Both the position numbers and the translations under genes were made by a program. Below the pieces are notes generated by a model that worked only from the letters and a program-made list of their open reading frames with translations, was not told the DNA's origin and did not search any database. This document shows, piece by piece, positions 1 through 6,140 of a stretch of DNA of 11,939 nucleotides; positions within the stretch are counted from its first letter, which is position 1, and each line of letters starts with the position of its first letter. This stretch comes from JBLFWJ01 sp047611425 (GTDB lineage: Bacteria > Bacteroidota > Bacteroidia > UBA10329), in the NCBI GenBank assembly GCA_047611425.1, contig JBLFWJ010000103.1, forward strand, positions 1 to 11,939, written 5' to 3'.

Positions 1-87
1 TTCAACTTGATCCACAACAGCCAATTTAAAGCCTAAGTTGTAATCGCGTTGACTGCGTCTTTTCCCTTTCGTCTCTCCTTCTTTCAT
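1..87 (-). CDS. IS transposase OrfA-like protein, N-terminal fragment (cut by window edge)
   Basis: Reading leftwards from an ATG at 85-87 gives 29 codons, open to the window edge. The peptide starts MKEGETKGKRRSQRDYNLGF and continues KLAVVDQVE. A short basic N-terminus followed by a 'Y..GFKL.VVD.VE' helix is typical of the helix-turn-helix OrfA of IS3-family elements in Bacteroidota, where OrfA binds the element ends and OrfB carries the DDE catalytic domain. Only the start is visible, so neither the full HTH nor any catalytic residue can be checked. A hairpin and a probable IS end lie just upstream (88-127), which supports a mobile-element gene. It is probably the first gene of a complete or partial element lying to the left. 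Family assignment rests on 29 residues and on recollection of similar proteins. Confidence 0.7.
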   Translation of the reverse strand, partial: MKEGETKGKRRSQRDYNLGFKLAVVDQVE

Positions 88-114
88 AATAGGTCGATTT
101 TTCGTCAACCTATT
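88..114. repeat. Inverted repeat just upstream of the transposase start
   Basis: AATAGGTCGA (88-97) and TCAACCTATT (105-114) form a 10-bp inverted repeat with one mismatch around a 7-nt TTTTTCG spacer. It directly abuts the transposase ATG. It could be a transposase binding site at the IS end, or an mRNA hairpin that occludes the start when transcription enters from a flanking promoter, as in several known IS elements. Confidence 0.6.
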
Positions 115-138
115 CTAGGACGAGACATAGGATAAAAA

Positions 139-173
139 TGAAAGGCCCGTCAATAATTGACGGGCCTTTTTCA
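139..173. terminator. Strong bidirectional Rho-independent terminator
   Basis: AAAGGCCCGTCAA (141-153) pairs perfectly with TTGACGGGCCTTT (157-169) around a 3-nt TAA loop. On the plus strand the stem runs into TTTTT; on the minus strand it is followed by CATTTTTATCC. It lies about 22 nt past the stop codon of the last gene of the minus-strand operon, so it most likely ends that transcript. It also shields the operon from transcripts arriving from the left. Confidence 0.93.
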
Positions 174-191
174 TGCAGAGTGCTGTAATTA

Positions 192-1148
192 TTAGCCTTG
201 AGCCCCAGCACGCTTTGCTTTTCGTGCAATGCGTTTCTTCTTGTTTTTGGCCTTGTCGTAAAGTGTGAAAACACGACTTATGTTGAATCCAAAATGAATG
301 TCACCTTTTAACCAATCTCCGTTGTTTTCTGTAATGAACCCCTTTTCAATCATACTTCGTGAGTTCGTAAAATGAAGCTGGAAAACGTGCCCACCGGTTT
401 CAATATCAACACCAATTGAAAGTGCATCTCGTCTTGGGTTGCCACCAATATCTGAAACAACCTGACCATCAGGAACCCAAAAATATTCGGCTTGAATAGC
501 AACGCTTTTGCTCACTTTTACTCGGCCGCCCGCACCTAAACCGAAAATGTCATTGCGATCGGCCGGTGACTCTACCAAGTTATGGTGAACCATTGTAGGC
601 GTTAACTGCAATGAAACCGGACCAAGTTGTCTCGCAATCATCACTTGGTATGCGTAGCTCATTCTAGAACTAAAATGATGTGTGCGATTGTTGTCTGGCC
701 ATTTCAATGTTTTTATAGTCATCGAGGCAAAAAGTGTAATAGATAAAGGCATCTTTCGCTTGCCCTTACTCTGGCGCATCACTCTATACTTCGTGAAAAA
801 GTCGTATGTCTTTTCGTAGCTGCTTCTTCCGAAACCGATATCCCAAGCGTCAAATATTCCATATTCAAAACCAAGTCGAATATTGGCTTCGTCTAACCCA
901 AACAGCTCGTAGGCACTTCCATTTACCCGTCCAAAACGATGACTGGCAATGAAGTTAAGCTGGCCTTGGGCATTGGTTTCTATCGAGTGCCCATTGATGA
1001 TTCTGGTCGTTTTAAACGTTCCGATGGCATACTCGGTCGTTTCCTCTTCCATGTCATCCAACAAAGACATTAGGTCATCGTCATCCTGAGCAAAAGAGAC
1101 GGATGGAAAAACGAACAGAAGAATAAGTAGCGGGTAGAGCTTCCTCAT
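192..1148 (-). CDS. DUF5777-family envelope protein (probable beta-barrel)
   Basis: This is a 318-residue exported protein. I chose the ATG at 1146-1148 because it gives a classical signal peptide (residues 1-20, cleavage after SFA) and lies 1 nt past the stop of the yceI-like gene. An upstream in-frame ATG at 1179-1181 would add 11 residues inside the previous gene and bury the signal peptide. The mature N-terminus is acidic (DDDD at 22-25, then DDMEEE). The body shows alternating polar/aromatic stretches such as LRLGFEYGIFDAWDIGFG-like segments (about 90-108) and the GGHVFQLHFTNS block (252-263), which I associate with DUF5777, predicted to be a beta-barrel. The C-terminus is a lysine/arginine-rich tail (299-314) instead of a terminal aromatic residue, which is unusual for a BamA-recognised barrel. 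Function is unknown. It is the last gene of the cytochrome/YceI operon and is followed by a strong terminator. Confidence 0.85.
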   Translation of the reverse strand: MRKLYPLLILLFVFPSVSFAQDDDDLMSLLDDMEEETTEYAIGTFKTTRIINGHSIETNAQGQLNFIASHRFGRVNGSAYELFGLDEANIRLGFEYGIFDAWDIGFGRSSYEKTYDFFTKYRVMRQSKGKRKMPLSITLFASMTIKTLKWPDNNRTHHFSSRMSYAYQVMIARQLGPVSLQLTPTMVHHNLVESPADRNDIFGLGAGGRVKVSKSVAIQAEYFWVPDGQVVSDIGGNPRRDALSIGVDIETGGHVFQLHFTNSRSMIEKGFITENNGDWLKGDIHFGFNISRVFTLYDKAKNKKKRIARKAKRAGAQG

Positions 1149-1149
1149 A

Positions 1150-1704
1150 TTACTTTTTGTACGGTTTGCATTCAGCAACAATGGTGGTCTTTACTGTTTC
1201 GGCAATCTTTTTCTGTACCGGTCCAGGAATTTTAATCTTAAAGTCGGCCAACTTGATATCGAAAACGGAATTCAACGTAAGAGCCTCAGCGCTTTTGGTT
1301 ATTGTGCCTTCGGCTTTGTATGATTTTGTAACGCCATGGATTGTAAGATCACCTTCCACGGTGGCTTTATGCTCTCCGTCTTTTGCCAACTCGTCCATTC
1401 CTGGTGAAGAGATTTTTCCTTTGAAAGTGGCTTTCGGGAACTTGTCAGACTCAACATACTTTTCGTTGAAATGCTCCTGCATAAGTGCCTTCTTGAATTC
1501 AAAGCTTTTCATCAAAGCGGTAAAGGCGACATCTCCATTGGCCATGTTCACGATGGCGCTAGCTTGGTGATTTTTAGCTTCAATATCCTCCACTGGAGTG
1601 GTAGAGAAAAACGTAATGGAGGCTGAACGTGTGAAGAATTTCTGAGCGGAAACTTGACCGATGGCCATTACCGCAATTGCAAATAGTGTGATTGTCTTTT
1701 TCAT
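1150..1704 (-). CDS. YceI-like family protein (periplasmic lipocalin-like barrel)
   Basis: This is a 184-residue exported protein. Residues 1-20 form a signal peptide ending in VSA. The mature part matches the YceI-like domain, a beta-barrel that in structurally known members binds a long polyisoprenoid or amphiphile. Visible family blocks are MQEHFNEKYVESDKFPKA (75-92) followed by TFKG (93-96), and GDLTIHGVTK (118-127), near the positions where YceI proteins carry these conserved motifs. The length is normal for the family. It lies 10 nt downstream of the one-haem cytochrome gene and 1 nt upstream of the DUF5777 gene, so all three are surely co-transcribed. E. coli YceI is induced by high pH and osmolarity, but ligand and role here are unknown. 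Its placement between cytochromes and a putative barrel suggests a quinone- or lipid-binding role, which is inference only. Confidence 0.92.
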   Translation of the reverse strand: MKKTITLFAIAVMAIGQVSAQKFFTRSASITFFSTTPVEDIEAKNHQASAIVNMANGDVAFTALMKSFEFKKALMQEHFNEKYVESDKFPKATFKGKISSPGMDELAKDGEHKATVEGDLTIHGVTKSYKAEGTITKSAEALTLNSVFDIKLADFKIKIPGPVQKKIAETVKTTIVAECKPYKK

Positions 1705-1714
1705 AATCGTAGTT

Positions 1715-2083
1715 TTAGTTGTTAAGTGCGCCTGCAGTTATCCAAGATTCCATCTGTAGAATTTGACAGCCCGTAAGAGGCTGAGCCGGTGGCATTGTTT
1801 GGTTATTCACCACCAATTCCAGCATAGATCCATTGTCAACTTTAGCTTTCACATTTCCGTAGTTTTCAAAAAGTATTCCATTTCCTCCAGCAACGTGACA
1901 GCCTGGTGTAGAACAGTTTCCTTGGATCATTGGTAAAATATCAGCAGCGTAGGAAACATCAATATTGTCACATTCTGATTCGTTAAGTTGATCTTCAAAT
2001 TCGTAGAGTTCCTCTACGTTATCGTAATAGCAACCCTGACTAAAAATCAGAATGGCGGAAAGCATTGCTAGTGTTTTTCTCAT
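1715..2083 (-). CDS. Small cytochrome c-like lipoprotein, one haem site
   Basis: This is a 122-residue protein. The N-terminus is a lipoprotein signal with lipobox-like FSQGC, making C18 the likely lipidated residue. One haem-attachment motif of the CX4CH type is present (C57, C62, H63, spelled CSTPGCH), followed by an ..NGILFENYG.. stretch. A TMPP motif (M97) probably supplies the distal axial Met ligand, as in the MPP-type cytochrome c domains common in Bacteroidota and Planctomycetota. The C-terminus (WITAGALNN) is nearly the same as that of the neighbouring cytochrome (WIEEGALNN), so the two genes are paralogues, probably by domain duplication. The start codon is 1 nt past the upstream gene's stop. 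I infer membrane-tethered electron transfer; the partner is unknown. CX4CH is rarer than CXXCH but is known from tetrahaem cytochrome c3. Confidence 0.85.
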   Translation of the reverse strand: MRKTLAMLSAILIFSQGCYYDNVEELYEFEDQLNESECDNIDVSYAADILPMIQGNCSTPGCHVAGGNGILFENYGNVKAKVDNGSMLELVVNNQTMPPAQPLTGCQILQMESWITAGALNN

Positions 2084-2084
2084 A

Positions 2085-2774
2085 TCAATTGTTCAATGCG
2101 CCTTCTTCGATCCAAACGCGTACCACTTGTAATTTACAGCTGTCTAGTTTCGGTTGGTTTGGTGGCATTGCGGAATATCCGCTTTCGTGATTAATTACTT
2201 GGTACAGGGCGTAATCGGATATTTCAAAGATCTGTTCGTAGTTGGTTAATGGGAAACCCCCAACACTTGCAGTTCCAAGATGACAGCCTTTGCACCGTTG
2301 CTCAATTAGCGGAAGAATATGATCGGCAAACGAAATATCCATAGAATCACAGATCAAGTCCGTGCATGCATTATTCCTAGCGCCTTGATCTATCCATGCT
2401 TCTACCTTCGAGATTTGATCATTCGTCAATTCAATAGAAGTAGATGGCGGTGGCATGATGTCTTGAAGATCGATCTCGTTAAGGATTGTATACAGCTTGC
2501 TTTCTTCAGATTTACCGGGTTCGAATACACCAGAGTTTTTGATGTCATCATAGCTCTCTAGAATAATTCCATGTTGAGCGGTTTGAGAATCGTGGCAACC
2601 AGATTGAGCGCAATTTGCGTTCAGAAACGGCAAGATGTCATTGACAAAATAGACTGTATCAGAATCACATACAGGTGAGATGGTCATACCATAATCTGGT
2701 ATAACAGCTTCGTGCTTGCAAGATGAAACACCAGCAATCAAAACAACGAGAATTACGAGGAGATAATTTTTCAC
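2085..2774 (-). CDS. Cytochrome c-like lipoprotein with two haem sites (GTG start)
   Basis: I start this gene at GTG 2772-2774, which overlaps the TGA of the upstream gene as GTGA. That gives a 229-residue protein beginning MKNYLLVILVVLIAGVSSC, a clear lipoprotein signal with C19 as the lipidated residue. The longer in-frame ATG form (from 2825) would place 17 non-signal residues ahead of it. There are two cytochrome c domains. Domain 1 has CX4CH (C55, C60, H61) and IMPP (M107). Domain 2 has CXXCH (C161, C164, H165) and AMPP (M203). Both share the pattern NDILP/DHILP, then C..CH, then MPP, then W(I)..GA..N, so the gene arose by tandem duplication of the unit that is also present singly in the next gene. 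The likely role is electron transfer at the membrane or cell surface; substrate and partner are unknown. Confidence 0.88.
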   Translation of the reverse strand: MKNYLLVILVVLIAGVSSCKHEAVIPDYGMTISPVCDSDTVYFVNDILPFLNANCAQSGCHDSQTAQHGIILESYDDIKNSGVFEPGKSEESKLYTILNEIDLQDIMPPPSTSIELTNDQISKVEAWIDQGARNNACTDLICDSMDISFADHILPLIEQRCKGCHLGTASVGGFPLTNYEQIFEISDYALYQVINHESGYSAMPPNQPKLDSCKLQVVRVWIEEGALNN

Positions 2775-3181
2775 TCGACAGGAAAACAATTGGTCAATAC
2801 AACATCCATCAACATTCCTGTGCATCTTCCTTTTAAGGTTATTGCCGCACCAGGGCTTGCCGAAAACTCACTTACACTTGGGTCAATCGTTGCGCTTACG
2901 CCTCCCATCATGGCGGTTTCGGCTGCTAGAATAACTACGGTGTTGCCTTCAGCATCTTCAGAAACTTCATCAATTGTACCCGAAACTTCGATTACCTGAT
3001 CAAGGTAGCTGGCATTTGCCGCTGCTTCATCTGCTTCAAAATCTGCAAATAAATCATCTGCAGAAACGGTTGCAACTGCGCTTTCCGCATCAATGTCCCG
3101 ATGAGGCTTATTGAACATTTTGTATGCAACGAACCCTCCTATAAGGCAAGCGACAAGAATTCCGATAACGACTTTTTTCAT
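2771..3181 (-). CDS. tRNA_anti-like OB-fold protein, membrane-anchored
   Basis: This is a 136-residue protein. It has an N-terminal hydrophobic segment (about 4-20), giving a single anchor or uncleaved signal, then a negatively charged linker (30-55) and a small beta-rich domain. The core contains YLDQVIEVSGTIDEV (59-73), TVVILA (81-86) and KGRCTGMLMDVVLTNC (117-132). This fits the tRNA_anti-like OB-fold family of Bacteroidota. The two cysteines C120 and C132 belong to the conserved CTG..MDVVL..C block. It is the first gene of the envelope operon and overlaps the start of the two-haem cytochrome by 4 nt (GTGA), so translation is probably coupled. Despite the family name there is no evidence that it binds nucleic acid; an extracytoplasmic location makes ligand or protein binding more likely. 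Function unknown. Confidence 0.82.
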   Translation of the reverse strand: MKKVVIGILVACLIGGFVAYKMFNKPHRDIDAESAVATVSADDLFADFEADEAAANASYLDQVIEVSGTIDEVSEDAEGNTVVILAAETAMMGGVSATIDPSVSEFSASPGAAITLKGRCTGMLMDVVLTNCFPVE

Positions 3182-3230
3182 GATGATGTGATTAAATGCG
3201 CTTGGCCAAAGAAGAAGAGAACATTGGCAT

Positions 3231-3248
3231 AAAAGACACCCGTCTTTT
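3231..3248. repeat. Short perfect hairpin in the divergent intergenic region
   Basis: AAAAGAC (3231-3237) and GTCTTTT (3242-3248) are perfectly complementary around an ACCC loop. It lies between the envelope operon (leftward) and the deoC operon (rightward). On the plus strand, CAGAG and five Ts follow. It could be an operator or a leader hairpin of the leftward operon. The stem has only two G-C pairs, so it is a weak terminator at best. Confidence 0.35.
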
Positions 3249-3307
3249 CAGAGTTTTTAATATTCATCTGTTAGATCTCCGCTTTTAAAGAAAGAATACT
3301 GATCGGT

Positions 3308-3315
3308 TACCTTTG
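3308..3315 (+). promoter_or_regulatory. Bacteroidota-type -7 promoter box for the deoC operon
   Basis: TACCTTTG at 3308-3315 matches the Bacteroidota sigma-A -7 consensus TAnnTTTG exactly and is 17 nt upstream of the deoC ATG. A -33 TTTG element would be expected near 3283-3290; only TTTTAAAG is seen there, so that part is poor. Transcription would start near 3320, giving a short leader. No clear matching box was found for the leftward operon in the same region. Confidence 0.6.
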
Positions 3316-3332
3316 CCACCTTTCATTTCAGA

Positions 3333-4235
3333 ATGACAAACAATCAATTAATAGCACTCAAGCGACCCATCGACCAAGTTGGTGTGGAAGAAAGGGTTGC
3401 ACGATTCCAAACCCGAAGCATAAAGACGGAGGCGAAAGTTCAAGGGCTGAAGATGGCTTTGAACATGATCGACCTGACAACGTTAGAGGGAAAAGACACC
3501 GAGGGAAAGGTGCGGCAAATGTGCTACAAGGCAGTGCATCCGCATGATGCGTTGTCAGGCCTACCGACTGTAGCAGCCGTTTGCGTTTATCCTACTTACG
3601 TGGCCATTGCCAAGGATGCGCTTCAGGGAACTGGGGTAAAAGTGGCTGCAGTTGCTACCGCATTTCCATCTGGTAACTCATCCCGAAAGATTAAACTGGC
3701 AGACACTAAAATTGCTGTTGACGCTGGTGCAGATGAAGTTGATATGGTTATTTCCAGAGGAGAATTTCTCTCAGGCAATTACAAGTTTGTGTTTGATGAG
3801 ATTGCCGCAATAAAGGAAGCTTGTGGCAACGCAAGACTTAAAGTGATCTTGGAAACAGGCGAACTCTCAACATTGGATAATGTGCGGCACGCAAGTGATA
3901 TTGCGATGCACGCAGGAGCGGATTTCATCAAAACATCCACCGGTAAAATCAGCCCAGCCGCCACCATGCCAGTTACGCTGGTTATGTTGGAAGCGATTCG
4001 GGATTTCTATTACGAAACGGGAAAGATGATTGGAATGAAGCCAGCAGGAGGAATTAGCAAATCGAAGTTGGCTTTGCATAATCTGGTAATGGTGAAAGAA
4101 ACATTAGGTGATGCTTGGTTAAGCAACGAATGGTTCCGTTTTGGAGCAAGTAGCTTGGCCAATGACCTGCTTATGCAATTGGCAAAGCAAGCAGAAGGAA
4201 GATATCAAGGATTGGACTATTTCAGCAAAGACTGA
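3333..4235 (+). CDS. deoC: Deoxyribose-phosphate aldolase (DERA)
   Basis: This 300-residue class I aldolase cleaves 2-deoxy-D-ribose 5-phosphate to glyceraldehyde 3-phosphate and acetaldehyde in the cytoplasm, the last step of deoxynucleoside breakdown. Catalytic elements are visible: EVDMVI with D137 (E. coli D102), FIKTSTGK (198-205) with Schiff-base lysine K200 (E. coli K167), and GMKPAGG (234-240) with K236 (E. coli K201). The phosphate-binding C-terminus RFGASSL (269-275) is present. The protein is longer than E. coli DeoC (259). Its N-terminal extension and the MLEAIRDFYYETG segment resemble, as I recall, the roughly 318-residue animal-type DERA. A perfect TAnnTTTG box precedes it. Its TGA overlaps the ATG of the next ALDH gene (TGATG), indicating translational coupling to the enzyme that can remove the aldehyde product. 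Confidence 0.97.
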   Translation: MTNNQLIALKRPIDQVGVEERVARFQTRSIKTEAKVQGLKMALNMIDLTTLEGKDTEGKVRQMCYKAVHPHDALSGLPTVAAVCVYPTYVAIAKDALQGTGVKVAAVATAFPSGNSSRKIKLADTKIAVDAGADEVDMVISRGEFLSGNYKFVFDEIAAIKEACGNARLKVILETGELSTLDNVRHASDIAMHAGADFIKTSTGKISPAATMPVTLVMLEAIRDFYYETGKMIGMKPAGGISKSKLALHNLVMVKETLGDAWLSNEWFRFGASSLANDLLMQLAKQAEGRYQGLDYFSKD

Positions 4236-5707
4236 TGGCAAAAAAGAAAGAAAACACACTCGATTTCGGTTCCAAATGGGACTATTCTTCGGCACCTGAA
4301 AGTGCAGGTCATGCTGAGATTAAGAAAGAATACGGGCTCTACATCAATGGTAAATTCGTGAAGGCTGAAGGCGGGAAGAAGTTCGCTTCCATCAGTCCAA
4401 GTTCCGAAAAGCATTTGGCGTATTTCGCTGAAGCATCCGAAAAGGATGTGGACAAAGCGGTAAAGGCGGCACGAAAAGCGTACAATGAAGTTTGGGGCCC
4501 AATGCCTCCAAAAGAACGTGCTAAGTACATTTTCCGAATTGCAAGATTGATGCAAGAAAGGGCTCGCGAATTTGCGGTTCTCGAAAGCATGGATGGCGGA
4601 AAACCAATTCGAGAGAGTCGGGATGTGGATGTGCCGACAGCGGCCAACCACTTCTTCTATTATGCTGGTTGGGCGGATAAATTGGAATATGCCTTCCCGG
4701 GTAAAACAGCAAAGCCAGTTGGCGTAGCTGGGCAGATTATTCCTTGGAATTTTCCATTGTTGATGGCAGCGTGGAAGATTGCACCAGCATTGGCTTGTGG
4801 CAATACGGTTGTGTTAAAACCAGCAGAGACCACTCCGCTCACAGCAATGAAATTGGCAGAATTGATTCATGATTCTGGAATTCCAGCCGGAGTTGTAAAC
4901 ATCGTTACGGGAGCAGGTGCTACAGGAGCCGCAATTGTCAACCACCCAGACGTAAACAAGGTTGCTTTCACGGGATCAACTGGAGTTGGTAAGATTATTC
5001 AGAAGGCAATTGCTGGAACGAAAAAGACTGCAACGCTTGAATTAGGAGGAAAAGCTGCAAACATCATTTTTGATGATGCACCGATTGATCAAGCCGTTGA
5101 AGGAATCATCAATGGAATTTTCTTCAACCAAGGGCATGTTTGCTGTGCAGGATCTCGACTCTTCGTTCAAGAGAACGTGAAGGACAAGGTGATTAAGAAA
5201 TTGAAGGATAGAATGAGCACGCTGATTGTTGGTGACCCGATGGACAAGAACACCGATGTTGGGGCGATCAATTCGAAAGAACAATTGAATACGATTAACA
5301 AATACTTGAAGATTGGGGTTGAGGAAGGAGCAGAAATCTATCAGCCGGATTGCTCACTTCCCAAGAAAGGGAATTGGTGCAAGCCAACGCTGTTTTTAGA
5401 AGCATCTCAAAGCCATCGTATAGTGCAAGAAGAGATTTTCGGCCCTGTACTTACAGTTCAATCTTTTAGAACGATTGACGAAGTGATTGATAAGGCGAAT
5501 AACACACCTTTCGGCTTGTCGGCTGGGGTTTGGACTGATAAAGGATCTAAGATATTCAACCTTACCACCAAGCTAAGAGCTGGAGTTGTTTGGGCAAATA
5601 CCTACAATAAGTTTGATCCAACCTCACCGTTTGGTGGATACAAGGAAAGCGGGTACGGGCGCGAAGGTGGTTTACATGGTTTGATGCCATATCTAAAATT
5701 AAGCTAA
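4235..5707 (+). CDS. NAD(P)-dependent aldehyde dehydrogenase, catalytic (ALDH16 N-terminal-domain-like)
   Basis: This is a 490-residue full-length ALDH, with every key element present: PWNF (170-173, N172 stabilises the oxyanion), LKPAE (194-198), nucleotide-loop FTGSTGVG (245-252), general base E269 in LELGG, nucleophile C303 in GHVCCAGSR, E400 in EEIFGP, and PFGGYKESG near the C-terminus. It should oxidise an aldehyde to the acid. Next to deoC, acetaldehyde is the obvious candidate, by context only. The start overlaps the deoC stop by 1 nt. The TAA stop at 5705-5707 coincides with the first three bases of a terminal repeat of the cassette that follows, so the stop may have been supplied by the insertion. 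Together with the pseudo-ALDH at 6188 it reproduces the two-domain ALDH16 layout. Substrate specificity cannot be read from the sequence. Confidence 0.95.
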   Translation: MAKKKENTLDFGSKWDYSSAPESAGHAEIKKEYGLYINGKFVKAEGGKKFASISPSSEKHLAYFAEASEKDVDKAVKAARKAYNEVWGPMPPKERAKYIFRIARLMQERAREFAVLESMDGGKPIRESRDVDVPTAANHFFYYAGWADKLEYAFPGKTAKPVGVAGQIIPWNFPLLMAAWKIAPALACGNTVVLKPAETTPLTAMKLAELIHDSGIPAGVVNIVTGAGATGAAIVNHPDVNKVAFTGSTGVGKIIQKAIAGTKKTATLELGGKAANIIFDDAPIDQAVEGIINGIFFNQGHVCCAGSRLFVQENVKDKVIKKLKDRMSTLIVGDPMDKNTDVGAINSKEQLNTINKYLKIGVEEGAEIYQPDCSLPKKGNWCKPTLFLEASQSHRIVQEEIFGPVLTVQSFRTIDEVIDKANNTPFGLSAGVWTDKGSKIFNLTTKLRAGVVWANTYNKFDPTSPFGGYKESGYGREGGLHGLMPYLKLS

Positions 5708-5743
5708 CCGCAAAGACGCGGAGGTATCGCAAAGGGCGCTGAG
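5705..5743 (+). repeat. Left terminal repeat of the GxxExxY cassette
   Basis: Two imperfect tandem copies, 19 nt apart, of a CGCAAAG-n-CGC-nGAG unit start at 5709 and 5728. Such 'accgcaaagacgc' motifs recur, as I recall, as dispersed repeats in Bacteroidota and other bacterial genomes. It contains the ALDH stop codon and ends just before the GxxExxY ATG at 5747, leaving no Shine-Dalgarno sequence of its own. Confidence 0.6.
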
Positions 5744-5746
5744 AAA

Positions 5747-6139
5747 ATGAATAATGAAACTGCAATATTGACTGAGAATGAGCTCGCAACTGAGGTCATT
5801 GGATGTGCCATTGCGGTTCATCGTGCTTTAGGCCCTGGCTTGCTTGAAAATGCATACCAGCAGTGTTTGGCGTATGAGTTAAAAAATTATGGATTTAAAG
5901 TAGAGGTTGAGAAAGCGATGCCTCTGATTTATGATGAGATTGAAATGGAATGCGGATATCGTGTTGACCTTTTGGTTGAGGACAAACTGATAATTGAGTT
6001 AAAAGCAGTTGAAGCTTTGAATGATGTGCACACAGCCCAAGTTATCACGTACTTGAAATTAAGTGAATGCAAGTTGGGTTTGCTTATTAATTTCAATGTG
6101 AGTCTACTCAAGAATGGAATAAAACGATTGGCAAATTAA
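5747..6139 (+). CDS. GxxExxY protein (PD-(D/E)XK nuclease-fold family)
   Basis: This is a 130-residue protein of the GxxExxY family. The signature GLLENAY is at 31-37 (G31, E34, Y37). It is followed by a PD-(D/E)XK-like core: D74 in GYRVDLLV, then E84 and K86 in IIELKAV, and Q98 in HTAQVITYLKL, all in the order expected for the nuclease fold. The length is typical of the family. The biochemical function of these proteins is not established; the fold suggests DNA cleavage or binding. The gene lies inside the repeat-bounded cassette and is in the same reading frame as the ALDH genes on both sides. An alternative is a harmless selfish ORF retained because it does not block expression downstream. 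I see nothing linking it to aldehyde metabolism. Confidence 0.9.
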   Translation: MNNETAILTENELATEVIGCAIAVHRALGPGLLENAYQQCLAYELKNYGFKVEVEKAMPLIYDEIEMECGYRVDLLVEDKLIIELKAVEALNDVHTAQVITYLKLSECKLGLLINFNVSLLKNGIKRLAN

Positions 6140-6140
6140 A

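Larger units (their letters stand above)
1..127 (-). mobile_element. End of an insertion sequence (IS3-like), partial
   Basis: The transposase fragment at 1-87 is preceded by a sequence that reads, on the minus strand, TGTCTCGTCCTAG from position 127 inwards. A TG-starting terminus fits the TG...CA ends of IS3-family elements. I infer that the element boundary is near 127. The opposite end and any target duplication lie outside the window, so the boundary is provisional. Confidence 0.5.

Noticed and set aside
1157..1570. 137-codon plus-strand ORF
   Set aside because: It lies wholly antisense to the yceI-like gene, which has a signal peptide and family motifs; the antisense product has no recognisable features.
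4217..4651. 144-codon minus-strand ORF across the deoC/ALDH junction
   Set aside because: Antisense to two clearly coding genes; composition is Cys/Phe/His-rich as expected for a shadow frame.
5705..5743. CRISPR-like array from the CGCAAAG repeats
   Set aside because: Only two degenerate 19-nt units with no unique spacers and no cas genes; better explained as a terminal repeat of the cassette.
5929..6111. 60-codon minus-strand ORF inside the GxxExxY gene
   Set aside because: Shadow of a gene whose signature and nuclease-core residues are in the plus frame.
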